From: an uncultured Eubacteriales bacterium
GTDB taxonomy: Bacteria; Bacillota; Clostridia; Peptostreptococcales; Anaerovoracaceae
NCBI GenBank assembly: GCA_902774265.1
Contig: CACYHR010000011.1
Coordinates: 43,613 to 89,402 of the forward strand
Direction: 5' to 3'
DNA: 45,790 nt
Below are positions 8,457 to 17,650 of the stretch, in pieces. Within the stretch, counting starts at the first letter, position 1, and each line of letters starts with the position of its first letter. Below the pieces are notes generated by a model. It did not search any database. It saw nothing but the letters and a program-made list of their open reading frames with translations, and had not been told where the DNA came from. The position numbers and the translations under genes were made by a program.

Positions 8457-10070
8457 ATGATAAGTAAGGAACTTGCAGCTGCAAGAGAATATGAAAAAAG
8501 AAAAAGCGCTGAGGTAACAGAAGAGGAAAGACCTGTATACCATTTGTCTCCGCTGATCGGATGGCTGAATGACCCTAACGGATTTTCATATTACGGAGGG
8601 AAATATCATCTGTTCTATCAGTATCATCCGTACAGCTCGCATTGGGGACCGATGCATTGGGGGCATGCGGTAAGTGATGACCTGGTCAGATGGGAATACA
8701 GACAGGCTGCGATGGCTCCTGATACTGATTACGACGGAGCAGGCTGTTTTTCGGGTTCAGCCATAACAATGCCTGACGGGAGACAGCTTTTGATGTATAC
8801 CGGCTGTGATCCTGAGAATCTGGACCCGGACGGCAGATGGAGACAGACACAGTGTATAGCAGTCAGCGAAAAACCTGTTACGGATGATGGAGCTGAGATG
8901 GATGAAACAAATGAGTTCATAAAATACGAGGGCAATCCTGTGCTTACAGGAGCGGATCTTCCGTCAGGCGGTGATCCGTATGAGTTCCGGGATCCGTATA
9001 TCTGGCGTACAAAGGACGGCAGTTACAGATCAATAATAGCGAACGCCAACAGAGATGAGAGCAAGGCTACACAGCTCTGCCTCTACAGCAGTCCTGACGG
9101 ATTTGAATGGAAATTTGATAAGGTGCTTTTTGAGGACTCCAGACATGTCGGCCTGATGTGGGAATGCCCTAACTTCTTCAGTATAGATGACAGACAGATC
9201 CTCATTGCAAGTCCGATGGATATGGAGGTCGAGGATGCGGAAGGATCCATAAGATTTCCTAAGGGAAACAATGTATGCTATATGGTCGGCGATTATGATG
9301 AAGCGGAAGAGGTCTTTACACCTCATCAATCGGCTGCACAGGAAAAATCCGAAAAAGATCCTGTCGCATCGTATCATCCGGTTGACTGCGGACTTGATTT
9401 CTATGCGCCGCAGGTAATGACAGCACCTGACGGGAGACGCATCATGATAGGCTGGATGCAGGATCCGAGCATGGGTAATCTTCACGGTGAAGATGAATTC
9501 AGAATATTCTGTCAGATGACTGTACCGAGGGAGCTGACACTGAGAAATGAAAGACTGATACAGCGTCCGGTCAGGGAACTGGAATCGTACTGGAGCGGCA
9601 GAGTGAGACTTGCCAGTATAGAGACAGGGCCTGATGAAAGGTCCATAGAGGAGATTTACGGCAGAACCCTGGATATCGAACTGGAACTCAGACCGGCGGA
9701 ACAAACGGCTGAGGATGAAAGCGAAGAGTGTTCGTACAGCAGTTTCAGCATGAAGTTTGCCGCGGACGATGAACACTGCTGCGAGCTGATATATGATCCG
9801 CAGCGGTCAATACTCACGATAGACCGCAGCAGATCGGGACAGAATGATGAAATGACAAAAAGACGCAGTATCAGAGTCAGAAGGCGCGGAGGAAGCCTCG
9901 ATCTGAGGATACTGCTTGACAGATGGAGCGCTGAGATCTTTATCAACGGAGGCGAACAGGTAATGTCTGTTACATACTACACACCGATTGAAGCCGACAG
10001 AATAACATTCAGATCCGAGGGAAAGGCTGTTCTTGATATAAGCTCTCATAAAATTGCCGCAGATGCATAG
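8457..10070 (+). CDS. scrB: Beta-fructofuranosidase / sucrose-6-phosphate hydrolase, GH32
   Basis: This intracellular enzyme cleaves the fructosyl bond of sucrose or sucrose-6-phosphate. GH32 landmarks are WLNDPNG with nucleophile D39, FRDP with D179 (transition-state residue) and WECPN with acid/base E236, numbered from ATG 8457. That start is preferred because AAGGAG at 8442-8447 abuts the in-frame ATG at 8448 but is well spaced for 8457. Length (537 residues) is slightly above the family norm; an insert of acidic and polar residues lies at about 415-430. The C-terminal beta-sandwich (about 380-537) is present. The nearby importer is ABC rather than PTS, so free sucrose released from raffinose may be the real substrate. 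Fructokinase follows. Confidence 0.9.
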   Translation: MISKELAAAREYEKRKSAEVTEEERPVYHLSPLIGWLNDPNGFSYYGGKYHLFYQYHPYSSHWGPMHWGHAVSDDLVRWEYRQAAMAPDTDYDGAGCFSGSAITMPDGRQLLMYTGCDPENLDPDGRWRQTQCIAVSEKPVTDDGAEMDETNEFIKYEGNPVLTGADLPSGGDPYEFRDPYIWRTKDGSYRSIIANANRDESKATQLCLYSSPDGFEWKFDKVLFEDSRHVGLMWECPNFFSIDDRQILIASPMDMEVEDAEGSIRFPKGNNVCYMVGDYDEAEEVFTPHQSAAQEKSEKDPVASYHPVDCGLDFYAPQVMTAPDGRRIMIGWMQDPSMGNLHGEDEFRIFCQMTVPRELTLRNERLIQRPVRELESYWSGRVRLASIETGPDERSIEEIYGRTLDIELELRPAEQTAEDESEECSYSSFSMKFAADDEHCCELIYDPQRSILTIDRSRSGQNDEMTKRRSIRVRRRGGSLDLRILLDRWSAEIFINGGEQVMSVTYYTPIEADRITFRSEGKAVLDISSHKIAADA

Positions 10071-10155
10071 ACGAACGGAGCTTCAAAGTATAAAATAGGA
10101 ATGGTTAGAATACTGTATATAAAGAAATATCATAACTAACACGGAGGGGGAATAT

Positions 10156-11112
10156 ATGGCTGATATCATAACACTCGGAGAACTGCTTATAGATCTCACA
10201 CAGGGCGGCACTGATGAACTCGGCAACGGCAAATTTACGGCTTTTCCGGGAGGAGCACCGGCAAATGTCGCAGTTGCGGCGGCCAGACTTGGTGCTGAAA
10301 CAGGATTTATAGGTAAGGTAGGCAAAGACGCCTTCGGGCGCAGCCTGCGCGATACGCTGAAAAAAGAAGGTGTAGATATTTCAGGATTATATGAGGATGA
10401 AAATGAACCTACGACTCTCGCTATAGTGGCAGTCGATGATACAGGAGAGCGCGAGTTCTCATTCTACAGAAATCCGGGTGCGGATACGCAGCTGAGTGTC
10501 GATGAAGCGGTAGCAGCTCTTGGCAATATGCCTGAGATACTGCATATCGGTTCGCTTTCGATGACAAATTCTCCGTCAAAGGAAGCCTGTGTTGCTGCAG
10601 TCCGTTTCGCAAAAGAGGGCGGCGCTCTGATCAGCTATGATCCGAATTACCGCGGAGCTTTGTGGGACAGTGAAGAACGCGCTGTGGAAATGATGAAGAG
10701 CTTGCTTCCTGAAGCGGACATACTCAAGGTTTCCGATGAGGAAATGGTTATGCTTACAGGAACAGATGACTTTGAAGAGGGCAGCCGCATTCTGTCAGAA
10801 TACGGAATCAGACTGGTAATGGTCACACTGGGATCGGAAGGTGTATTCCTGAGATGCGGTGATATGACTGAAGCCATACCGGGATTCTCTGTAAAGGTAG
10901 CAGACACAAACGGCGCCGGAGACACTTTCCTCGGAGCTATGCTTGCTCAGCTGACAAAGCGCGGGAAAGAGAACGGAGGAGATCCGTTAGAGGGACTTGA
11001 CTGGGACGAGCTTAAATCTTATGTAAAATACGCAAACAAGGCAGCATCGATAACCTGCTCCCGCCACGGAGCTATACCGGCGATGCCAGTAGCAGAAGAA
11101 GTTATCCTATAG
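10156..11112 (+). CDS. scrK: Fructokinase, PfkB family
   Basis: This is a cytosolic ribokinase-like sugar kinase of 318 residues. It phosphorylates fructose released by the GH32 enzyme, feeding it to glycolysis. The family entry motif is GGAPANVAVAAARLGA near residue 35, and the ATP/anion-hole motif is DTNGAGDTF with catalytic base D256. The ribosome site GGAGGGGG is 7-8 bases before ATG 10156. It lies between the GH32 and amylosucrase genes in the same direction, with gaps of 85 and 23 bp, so the three probably form one sucrose operon. Other PfkB substrates cannot be excluded from sequence alone; context strongly favours fructose. Confidence 0.88.
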   Translation: MADIITLGELLIDLTQGGTDELGNGKFTAFPGGAPANVAVAAARLGAETGFIGKVGKDAFGRSLRDTLKKEGVDISGLYEDENEPTTLAIVAVDDTGEREFSFYRNPGADTQLSVDEAVAALGNMPEILHIGSLSMTNSPSKEACVAAVRFAKEGGALISYDPNYRGALWDSEERAVEMMKSLLPEADILKVSDEEMVMLTGTDDFEEGSRILSEYGIRLVMVTLGSEGVFLRCGDMTEAIPGFSVKVADTNGAGDTFLGAMLAQLTKRGKENGGDPLEGLDWDELKSYVKYANKAASITCSRHGAIPAMPVAEEVIL

Positions 11113-11135
11113 AGATACAGAAACGGATGTGAGTT

Positions 11136-13028
11136 ATGGCAAAGAAAAGTACTTTTGATATCCGTCTTGAGCAGTACATGGATGAGCTGAAATGGCTCTA
11201 TATGGAGATTTATGATGATCAGAACGCTTTTGATTATTTCATAAATATGCTCAAACGCAATTATAAGGAGCGCAAAGCGACTCTCAGAGAAGTGGATAAG
11301 AGGCGCGAGTCCAATCCGGATATACATCATTCCAATAAGATGATGGGAATGATGATGTACACTGAGAATTTCGGAGGTGATCTGCAGGGTGTCAGAGCCA
11401 GACTGGGTTATCTCAAGGAATGCGGCATAAAGTACATGCATCTGATGCCGCTGCTCGATTCTCCGGCTGACAGAGAGAGAAGCGACGGCGGATATGCGGT
11501 TTCGGATTTCCGCAAAATCAGACCGGACCTCGGGACAATGAAGGATCTCGAAGACCTGGCCGGTTCATGCCACAGACGCGGTATCAGGATCTGTCTGGAT
11601 TTCGTAATGAATCACACCAGTGAAGATCACGAATGGGCAAGAGCTGCAAGACAGGGCGATCCGGAGGCAATGGCCAGATATTTCTTCTACGATAACTGGG
11701 ATATTCCGAGCTGGTATGATCAGACAATGCCTCAGGTTTTCCCTGAAACAGCACCGGGCAATTTCACATATCTTCATGACTGCGGCAAGATCGTCATGAC
11801 TTCGTTCTATCCGTTCCAGTGGGATCTGAATTATGCCAACCCTATGGTTTTCAATGATATGACGGATAATATGCTGTATCTCGCCAACAGGGGCGTAGAT
11901 ATAATCAGACTTGATGCGGTGCCTTATATATGGAAGGAGCTCGGAACCAACTGCCGTAACCGACCGCAGGTACATACGCTGACAAGGATGATGAACATCG
12001 CCTGCCGCATAGTATGTCCGAGCGTACTTCTGCTTGGAGAGGTCGTGATGGAGCCGAAGGAGGTCGTTCCGTATTTCGGTACAGAGGACAAGCCTGAATG
12101 CGATATGCTCTATAATGTTACGACAATGTGCACTATCTGGCATACCCTTGCTACGAGAGATACAAGACTTCTCAAACATCAGCTTGAGATCACGGAAGGA
12201 CTGCCGTCAAACTGCATGTTCCAGAACTACCTCCGCTGTCATGATGATATAGGCTGGGGCCTCGATTACGGATATCTGGGATGGTTCGGGATCAGAGAGA
12301 GCACTCACAAAAAATACCTCAATGACTGGTTTACCGGGAAATGGCCGTTCAGCCCGTCAAGAGGAGAGACATATAATGATTCGGAAATGCTGCAGGATGC
12401 AAGGCTGTGCGGAACTGCTGCATCGCTTTGCGGCATAGAGTCTGCAGTCTATGAGCAGAATGAAGAGGGTATCGAAAGAGGCATTGACGCTGATGTTATG
12501 CTGCATGCTCTGATGCTGACTCTCAGAGGTATTCCTGTTTTCTACAGCGGCGATGAGATCGGTATGCTCAACGACTACTCATATCATGAAGATCCTTCCA
12601 AATGGGCTGACAGCAGAAATCTGCACAGAGGCAAATTCCGCTGGGATCTCGCTGAGGAAAGACATGATTCTTCTACCCTTACCGGCAAGGTGTTCGGCAG
12701 GATAAGCCAGCTGGCCAGGATCAGGAAATATAACGACATCTTCCATTCGGATGCGCGTACGCATGTTTTTGATACCGGGGACGACAGAGTATTGGGAATA
12801 GAACGTGAATACAACGGCAAGAAAATGATAGCACTTTTCAATTTCTCAGAGAATGAATGCCGTATCAATGTGGAAACAGCCGACTGGCTGGATATGATCG
12901 AGCCTCAGCGTGAATTCGTACCGGGTACAGGACGCAGGAGCGAATTGCTGCTTGAACCGTATGGGTTCCGCTGGTTCATAGCAAAGAAAAGGGATTTGAA
13001 AACGCCAAAAAAGGCAGTAAAGAGATAA
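11136..13028 (+). CDS. Amylosucrase-like glucosyltransferase, GH13 subfamily 4
   Basis: The protein has 630 residues and no signal peptide. Amylosucrases use sucrose to build alpha-1,4-glucan and release fructose; close relatives hydrolyse sucrose. The helical N-terminal domain (about 1-85) typical of the subfamily precedes the barrel. The GH13 triad is D260 (IIRLDAVPYIW), E302 (LLGEVVM) and D370 (RCHDDIGWG). Spacings of 42 and 68 residues are close to those of the well-studied Neisseria enzyme (42 and 65). Its place after GH32 and fructokinase fits sucrose use: the fructose could be phosphorylated next door while glucose is stored as glucan. Whether it polymerises or only hydrolyses is not decidable here. 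Confidence 0.82.
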   Translation: MAKKSTFDIRLEQYMDELKWLYMEIYDDQNAFDYFINMLKRNYKERKATLREVDKRRESNPDIHHSNKMMGMMMYTENFGGDLQGVRARLGYLKECGIKYMHLMPLLDSPADRERSDGGYAVSDFRKIRPDLGTMKDLEDLAGSCHRRGIRICLDFVMNHTSEDHEWARAARQGDPEAMARYFFYDNWDIPSWYDQTMPQVFPETAPGNFTYLHDCGKIVMTSFYPFQWDLNYANPMVFNDMTDNMLYLANRGVDIIRLDAVPYIWKELGTNCRNRPQVHTLTRMMNIACRIVCPSVLLLGEVVMEPKEVVPYFGTEDKPECDMLYNVTTMCTIWHTLATRDTRLLKHQLEITEGLPSNCMFQNYLRCHDDIGWGLDYGYLGWFGIRESTHKKYLNDWFTGKWPFSPSRGETYNDSEMLQDARLCGTAASLCGIESAVYEQNEEGIERGIDADVMLHALMLTLRGIPVFYSGDEIGMLNDYSYHEDPSKWADSRNLHRGKFRWDLAEERHDSSTLTGKVFGRISQLARIRKYNDIFHSDARTHVFDTGDDRVLGIEREYNGKKMIALFNFSENECRINVETADWLDMIEPQREFVPGTGRRSELLLEPYGFRWFIAKKRDLKTPKKAVKR

Positions 13029-13037
13029 AAGCAGAAC

Positions 13038-13069
13038 GCGGTCCGCTGTAGCTGAAAGGACCGCTTTTT
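13038..13069 (+). terminator. Intrinsic terminator of the sucrose operon
   Basis: GCGGTCC (13038-13044) pairs with GGACCGC (13058-13064), followed by TTTTT. It lies directly after the amylosucrase-like gene. Confidence 0.85.
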
Positions 13070-13208
13070 GTTGACGTATAATATTATTCTGCCCGAAATC
13101 CTGCAATTTATCCACGACATCCTGCAAGCCTATTGAAGTGTATTCTCCAAAAGAGCAATATGACCTTACAAAAGGATTGAGTTGCGAAAAGGAGAAAGGA
13201 GCTAAGAT

Positions 13209-14177
13209 ATGACACTTCAGGATTTCATTATAGAGTGCAAAAACGAAGTAGGTGCCTGTCTCGTCAATAACGGGATAGATGATGCCGAGGTTAAGGACAC
13301 AGAGGTGATCAAATCCAATGATGTAAGGCTGCACGGGATAGTGATCATCAGGAAGGGATGTTCGGCAGGTGTGAATGTTTATATCGATGATCTGTTTATG
13401 AGATATGAACACGGCGAGGAACTGACTCAGCTGCTTGATGAGGCCAAAACACGATGCATGGATGCCCTGCAGACGGCGATACCGCCGATACCGAGGGAAA
13501 GCAGCTTCAGACTGGACAGGATACGTGACAGGCTGACAGTTAGATTGCTGGATGTCAGGAGCAACAGATCTTACATGATGGATCGTCCGTATATTGATGC
13601 CGGAAACGGGCTCGTCATGGTTGTACAGGTGAATGCCGAGGAAACCATAATGAGTGAGTGGATTATAACGGTAAATAATACACTGCTGGAATCTATAGGA
13701 TGCAGCAGGGAAGAACTGCTCACGGCGGCATTGTCAAATACTATCAGGCTTGAACCTCCGGTAATGCTTAGATTAAGAGACTTCGTTTTTTCGGACGAAC
13801 AGCAGAATCTGTTTGAGGAATATGATGAGTCTGTAAAAACAGACAGCGAAAGTGCTTATATGCTTACCAATAAGAGCAGATTCAAGGGGGCGGCGGTATT
13901 GTTTTATCCGGGAGTCATGGCAAAAACTGCAGATATTCTGGGATGCGGATACTATATACTGCCGAGCTCGATGCATGAATTAATAATCATTCCGGATTCG
14001 ATGGGAATGTCGATAAGGGCAATGACAGAGATGCTGCATCACGGCAATGAGGCTTATGTGGATGAAGAGGAATTCCTCTCAGACAGAGTATTCCACTATG
14101 ATCCCTTTGAAGGTCATCTCAGAATAGCGAGTAACGGAAAGGAGTTCAGGGACAATGAAAACAGCAAGCTGGCGTGA
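13209..14177 (+). CDS. DUF5688 family protein
   Basis: This is an uncharacterised cytoplasmic protein of 322 residues. The opening MTLQDFIIECKNEVGACLVN and the central VVVQVN-type strand with ILPSSMHELIIIPDS near the C-terminus match the pattern I associate with DUF5688, a family common in Lachnospiraceae and relatives, often in many copies per genome. No catalytic motif or membrane segment is visible. The start is supported by GGAGAAAGGAG about 8 bases upstream. It is followed 81 bp later by hydF, but there is no evidence of a shared function. The family assignment is from recognition, not a search. Confidence 0.65.
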   Translation: MTLQDFIIECKNEVGACLVNNGIDDAEVKDTEVIKSNDVRLHGIVIIRKGCSAGVNVYIDDLFMRYEHGEELTQLLDEAKTRCMDALQTAIPPIPRESSFRLDRIRDRLTVRLLDVRSNRSYMMDRPYIDAGNGLVMVVQVNAEETIMSEWIITVNNTLLESIGCSREELLTAALSNTIRLEPPVMLRLRDFVFSDEQQNLFEEYDESVKTDSESAYMLTNKSRFKGAAVLFYPGVMAKTADILGCGYYILPSSMHELIIIPDSMGMSIRAMTEMLHHGNEAYVDEEEFLSDRVFHYDPFEGHLRIASNGKEFRDNENSKLA

Positions 14178-14258
14178 AAACGGCCTGAGCATGTGAAATA
14201 GATGTATCATATCCCTGAATGATAGTATGGCAATGAATATACAGAGAGGAAGAGGGAA

Positions 14259-15473
14259 ATGGCAGGTATGAACGAAACTCCGGGTGGAGAGCGCATACAT
14301 ATAGGTTTTTTCGGACGAAGAAATGCAGGTAAATCAAGCCTGGTGAATGCAGTTACAGGTCAGGATCTGGCGGTGGTATCTGAAGTAAGAGGAACGACCA
14401 CTGATCCGGTTACCAAATCAATGGAAATACTGCCTCTCGGACCTGTAGTCGTGATAGATACTCCGGGTTTCGATGATGAAGGCGGACTGGGAGAACTGCG
14501 GGTCAGAAAGACAAGACAGATACTCAATAAAACGGATATAGCCGTTCTGGCGGTGGATGCTGCCGAAGGCCTTAAGGACTGCGATAAAGAACTTATTTCT
14601 CTGTTCAAGGATAAAGATATCCCGTTTATTACGGTATTCAATAAGGCTGATCTGCTCGGAGAGACAGACAGAGATACAGCCGGATCCGAAGCGGAGAACA
14701 CTATGTATGTGAGCGCTCTTACGAATGAGGGCATAGATGATCTCAAGGAACGTATAGCATCTATGAGACCTGCAGATGAGGGTAAGCGGCTGATAGCGGA
14801 TAAGATAAATGCCGGAGATATGATATTGCTTGTAGTGCCTATAGATAAGGCGGCTCCAAAAGGCCGCCTTATACTTCCGCAGCAGCAGACTATAAGAGAT
14901 ATACTTGACGCAGGTGCATCAGCCATAGTCGTACGCGACAGCGAGCTTGCCGAAACACTGGAAAAGCTCGGAAAATGCAGACCGGCACTTGTGATAACAG
15001 ACAGCCAGGTATTCGGAAAAGTGGATGAGATACTGCCGGCAGACATACCGCTGACCTCTTTTTCAATACTTATGGCAAGATATAAGGGACTGCTCGATAA
15101 CGCAGTCAGGGGAATAGCCGCAATAGACAAACTCAAAGACGGAGATACGGTCCTCATAGCCGAGGGATGCACCCATCACAGGCAGTGCGGAGATATAGGC
15201 ACTGTCAAAATACCGAAATGGCTCAACGACCATAGCGGAAAGAAGCTTGTCATTAAGACCGTCAGCGGAACGGAATTTCCCGAAGACCTCAGTCCATATG
15301 CGCTGATCGTCCACTGCGGAGGCTGTATGCTGAATGCGCGTGAAGTCACATATCGGAGCAAATGCGCAGCTGATCAGGGCGTTCCAATCACCAACTACGG
15401 AACGATGATAGCATATGTACACGGGATACTGGGACGCAGCCTGGAGATATTTCCCGAGCTGCACGTTGAATAA
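14259..15473 (+). CDS. hydF: [FeFe]-hydrogenase H-cluster maturation GTPase HydF
   Basis: HydF is the GTPase scaffold on which HydE and HydG build the 2Fe subcluster before transfer to [FeFe]-hydrogenase. The 404-residue protein has the N-terminal GTPase domain (G1 GRRNAGKSS, G3 DTPGFDDEG, G4 FNKADLL). A central dimerisation region is followed by a C-terminal cluster-binding part with the CTHHRQCGD and HCGGC motifs, the CxH...HCxxC ligand set of the family. Its presence implies the organism makes [FeFe]-hydrogenase, and hence a fermentative anaerobic life. HydE, HydG and the hydrogenase itself are not in the window. Confidence 0.93.
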   Translation: MAGMNETPGGERIHIGFFGRRNAGKSSLVNAVTGQDLAVVSEVRGTTTDPVTKSMEILPLGPVVVIDTPGFDDEGGLGELRVRKTRQILNKTDIAVLAVDAAEGLKDCDKELISLFKDKDIPFITVFNKADLLGETDRDTAGSEAENTMYVSALTNEGIDDLKERIASMRPADEGKRLIADKINAGDMILLVVPIDKAAPKGRLILPQQQTIRDILDAGASAIVVRDSELAETLEKLGKCRPALVITDSQVFGKVDEILPADIPLTSFSILMARYKGLLDNAVRGIAAIDKLKDGDTVLIAEGCTHHRQCGDIGTVKIPKWLNDHSGKKLVIKTVSGTEFPEDLSPYALIVHCGGCMLNAREVTYRSKCAADQGVPITNYGTMIAYVHGILGRSLEIFPELHVE

Positions 15474-15503
15474 TGTTACAATTTATGGCACTGCCTTACA
15501 GTA

Positions 15504-15528
15504 TATGGCTCTGGCTGTTTACTGAATT
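15504..15528 (-). repeat. 25-bp dispersed repeat, copy 2 (inverted)
   Basis: This is the exact reverse complement of 7368-7392. It lies in the 273-bp gap after hydF, which otherwise holds A+T-rich promoter-like sequence ahead of the acyl-CoA synthetase. Confidence 0.7.
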
Positions 15529-15746
15529 ATAACTGCATAACAGTTTACAAGTGGAAATATTTCCCAGACTGTGGTCAAAAACAGCATTATCTGTTAGAAT
15601 AAATACAATACTTATTGCTGAGGATACAGCTTAACAGACTGATGTTAAGGCAATGCTGTATCGATAACAGGCAATCACCGCCGCAGGCGGCCGGGTACTA
15701 TGCGGACAAAGTGCCGCAAATGATCAGGAATCTGAGGAGATTGCTA

Positions 15747-17408
15747 ATGAGAAAATATGAATGCAAATATGACATAGAATTCCAGGATATCAAAGAAATC
15801 CTGGATTTTACTGTGGATAAATACGGTGACAATACCGCTTTCATCTACAAGAGCAAAGACAGGAAGACTAAGACGGAGATAACATACCGCAAGTTCAGAA
15901 ATAATCTCGATGCGCTTGGAGCATATCTTATCAGCAAAGGACTTAAGGACAAACGCATTGTGGTCATAGGGTCAAATTCCTATCAGTGGCTGGTCGCTTA
16001 CTATGCAGTAGTCATCAATGTCGGAGTGGTTGTTCCTCTGGATAAGGGCCTTCCGGAAGAGGAGATAATCAATTCGCTTGTCAAGTGCAAGGCCGATGTC
16101 ATCATCTATGACGACGATCTCAGCATCGATTTTGCAGAGATCATCAAAAATGACGGGATAACTGTGAAGACACTCATTCCTATGAGTGATTTCTCACAGG
16201 ATAAAATGCCTGAGCTTGCAAAGCTTGTTGAAGAATATAAGCCGGAATTCAAGGTGATAGATAAGGATGCAGTCGACATAATACTGTTTACTTCCGGCAC
16301 ATCGGCAGACGCCAAGGCAGCTCAGCTGACCCAGCGCAATATAGCATCTACGATTGCCGCAATGCGTAAAGTGGAACCTATATATGAAGATGATGTAGAG
16401 ATGATACTTTTGCCGCTCCACCATGCTTTCGGCAATCAGGGCGTGCTGATGTTTATCAGCAACGGATGTACCAATGTATTCTGCAGCGGACTCAAATATG
16501 TACAGAAAGAACTCAAGGAATACGGAGTAAGCGCATTCTTCTGTGTTCCTCTCATCATCGAGTCCATGATCAACAAAGTGCTTAAGACAGCCGAAAAAGA
16601 GGGCAGGCTGCAGAAACTCGAAACCGGACGCAAGATATCGAAGGCTCTTATGAAGATCGGTATTGATGTAAGGCGCAGGATATTCAAGGATGTCATCGAC
16701 GGACTCGGCGGCAGACTCAGATTTCTCATCAGCGGAGCTGCAGCTCTCGATCTGAAGATACTTGAATATGCGACAGACTTCGGCATTCTTACAGTACAGG
16801 GATACGGACTTACAGAGACTGCTCCTACGATAGCATCGGAAAGCTATTTCTTCCGCAAAGCAGGATCGGTAGGTCACGCTATGCCGGGAGTAGAGGTCAA
16901 AATCAATGATCCGGACGAGGATGGCATAGGAGAATTATTTGCGAGAGGCCCTAATATCATGAAAGGCTATCTCGATGACGAAGAAGCTAACAGCAAGGTC
17001 TTTGTTGACGGATGGTTCAACACTGGTGACCTTGCACGCATAGATAAAGAAGGATATATTTTCCTGACAGGCCGTAAAAAGAACGTTATCGTACTGAAGA
17101 ACGGCAAGAATATATATCCTGAAGAGGTAGAAGCCCTGATCGACAAGATCCCGTATGTAGTCGAGAATGTGGTCATGGGTGAAGAGATCGGCGATGATTA
17201 CAGGCTTGTGGCATATGTAGTATATGATACGGAAGCAGATGTATTTAAGGGCAGAAGTCCTGAGGAGATACAGGCGATAGTTGATGCCGATATTGAGAAA
17301 ATCAACGACGAGATGCCGAAATACAAGCGTGTAAAACAGACATATCTCAGAACGGAGGAGTTCGAGAAGACAACTACACAGAAGATCAAGCGCCGCAAGG
17401 TTAAGTAA
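15747..17408 (+). CDS. AMP-dependent synthetase, long-chain acyl-CoA ligase type
   Basis: The protein has 553 residues and should activate a carboxylic acid as acyl-adenylate and then acyl-CoA. Motif A5 is VQGYGLTETAP. The hinge region is NTGDLARIDKEGYIFLTGRK, and the C-terminal catalytic Lys lies in the usual TTQKIKRRKV tail. The first ATP-loop motif is divergent: FTSGTSADAKAAQ instead of TSGTTGxPKG. The start is placed at ATG 15747 (MRKYECKYDIEFQDIK), with GAGGAG about 7 bases upstream; the open frame extends to 15615 but without family-like sequence. Substrate is unknown. It is transcribed alone and followed by a terminator. Confidence 0.82.
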   Translation: MRKYECKYDIEFQDIKEILDFTVDKYGDNTAFIYKSKDRKTKTEITYRKFRNNLDALGAYLISKGLKDKRIVVIGSNSYQWLVAYYAVVINVGVVVPLDKGLPEEEIINSLVKCKADVIIYDDDLSIDFAEIIKNDGITVKTLIPMSDFSQDKMPELAKLVEEYKPEFKVIDKDAVDIILFTSGTSADAKAAQLTQRNIASTIAAMRKVEPIYEDDVEMILLPLHHAFGNQGVLMFISNGCTNVFCSGLKYVQKELKEYGVSAFFCVPLIIESMINKVLKTAEKEGRLQKLETGRKISKALMKIGIDVRRRIFKDVIDGLGGRLRFLISGAAALDLKILEYATDFGILTVQGYGLTETAPTIASESYFFRKAGSVGHAMPGVEVKINDPDEDGIGELFARGPNIMKGYLDDEEANSKVFVDGWFNTGDLARIDKEGYIFLTGRKKNVIVLKNGKNIYPEEVEALIDKIPYVVENVVMGEEIGDDYRLVAYVVYDTEADVFKGRSPEEIQAIVDADIEKINDEMPKYKRVKQTYLRTEEFEKTTTQKIKRRKVK

Positions 17409-17437
17409 TACCGATAATATCCGGATTATCCGGCAGC

Positions 17438-17466
17438 AGCTGCACCGCATTCGCGGTGCAGCTTTT
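17438..17466 (+). terminator. Intrinsic terminator after the acyl-CoA ligase
   Basis: AGCTGCACCGC-ATTC-GCGGTGCAGCT is a perfect 11-bp stem (17438-17463) ending in TTTT. Confidence 0.88.
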
Positions 17467-17650
17467 AAGATGTATGCAATGTATGCAGAGGAATGCGTGA
17501 TAAATAGTTAATATTTATACCATCGGTATACAGAATAGATTTGATCAATTACTATAAAGCGACGCCGGATAGTAGAATAAAAATGAGCGTGACGCAATCA
17601 GGCAAACGCATATTGTATAGAGTGGATATTTATAAAGGGAGAGACTTATT

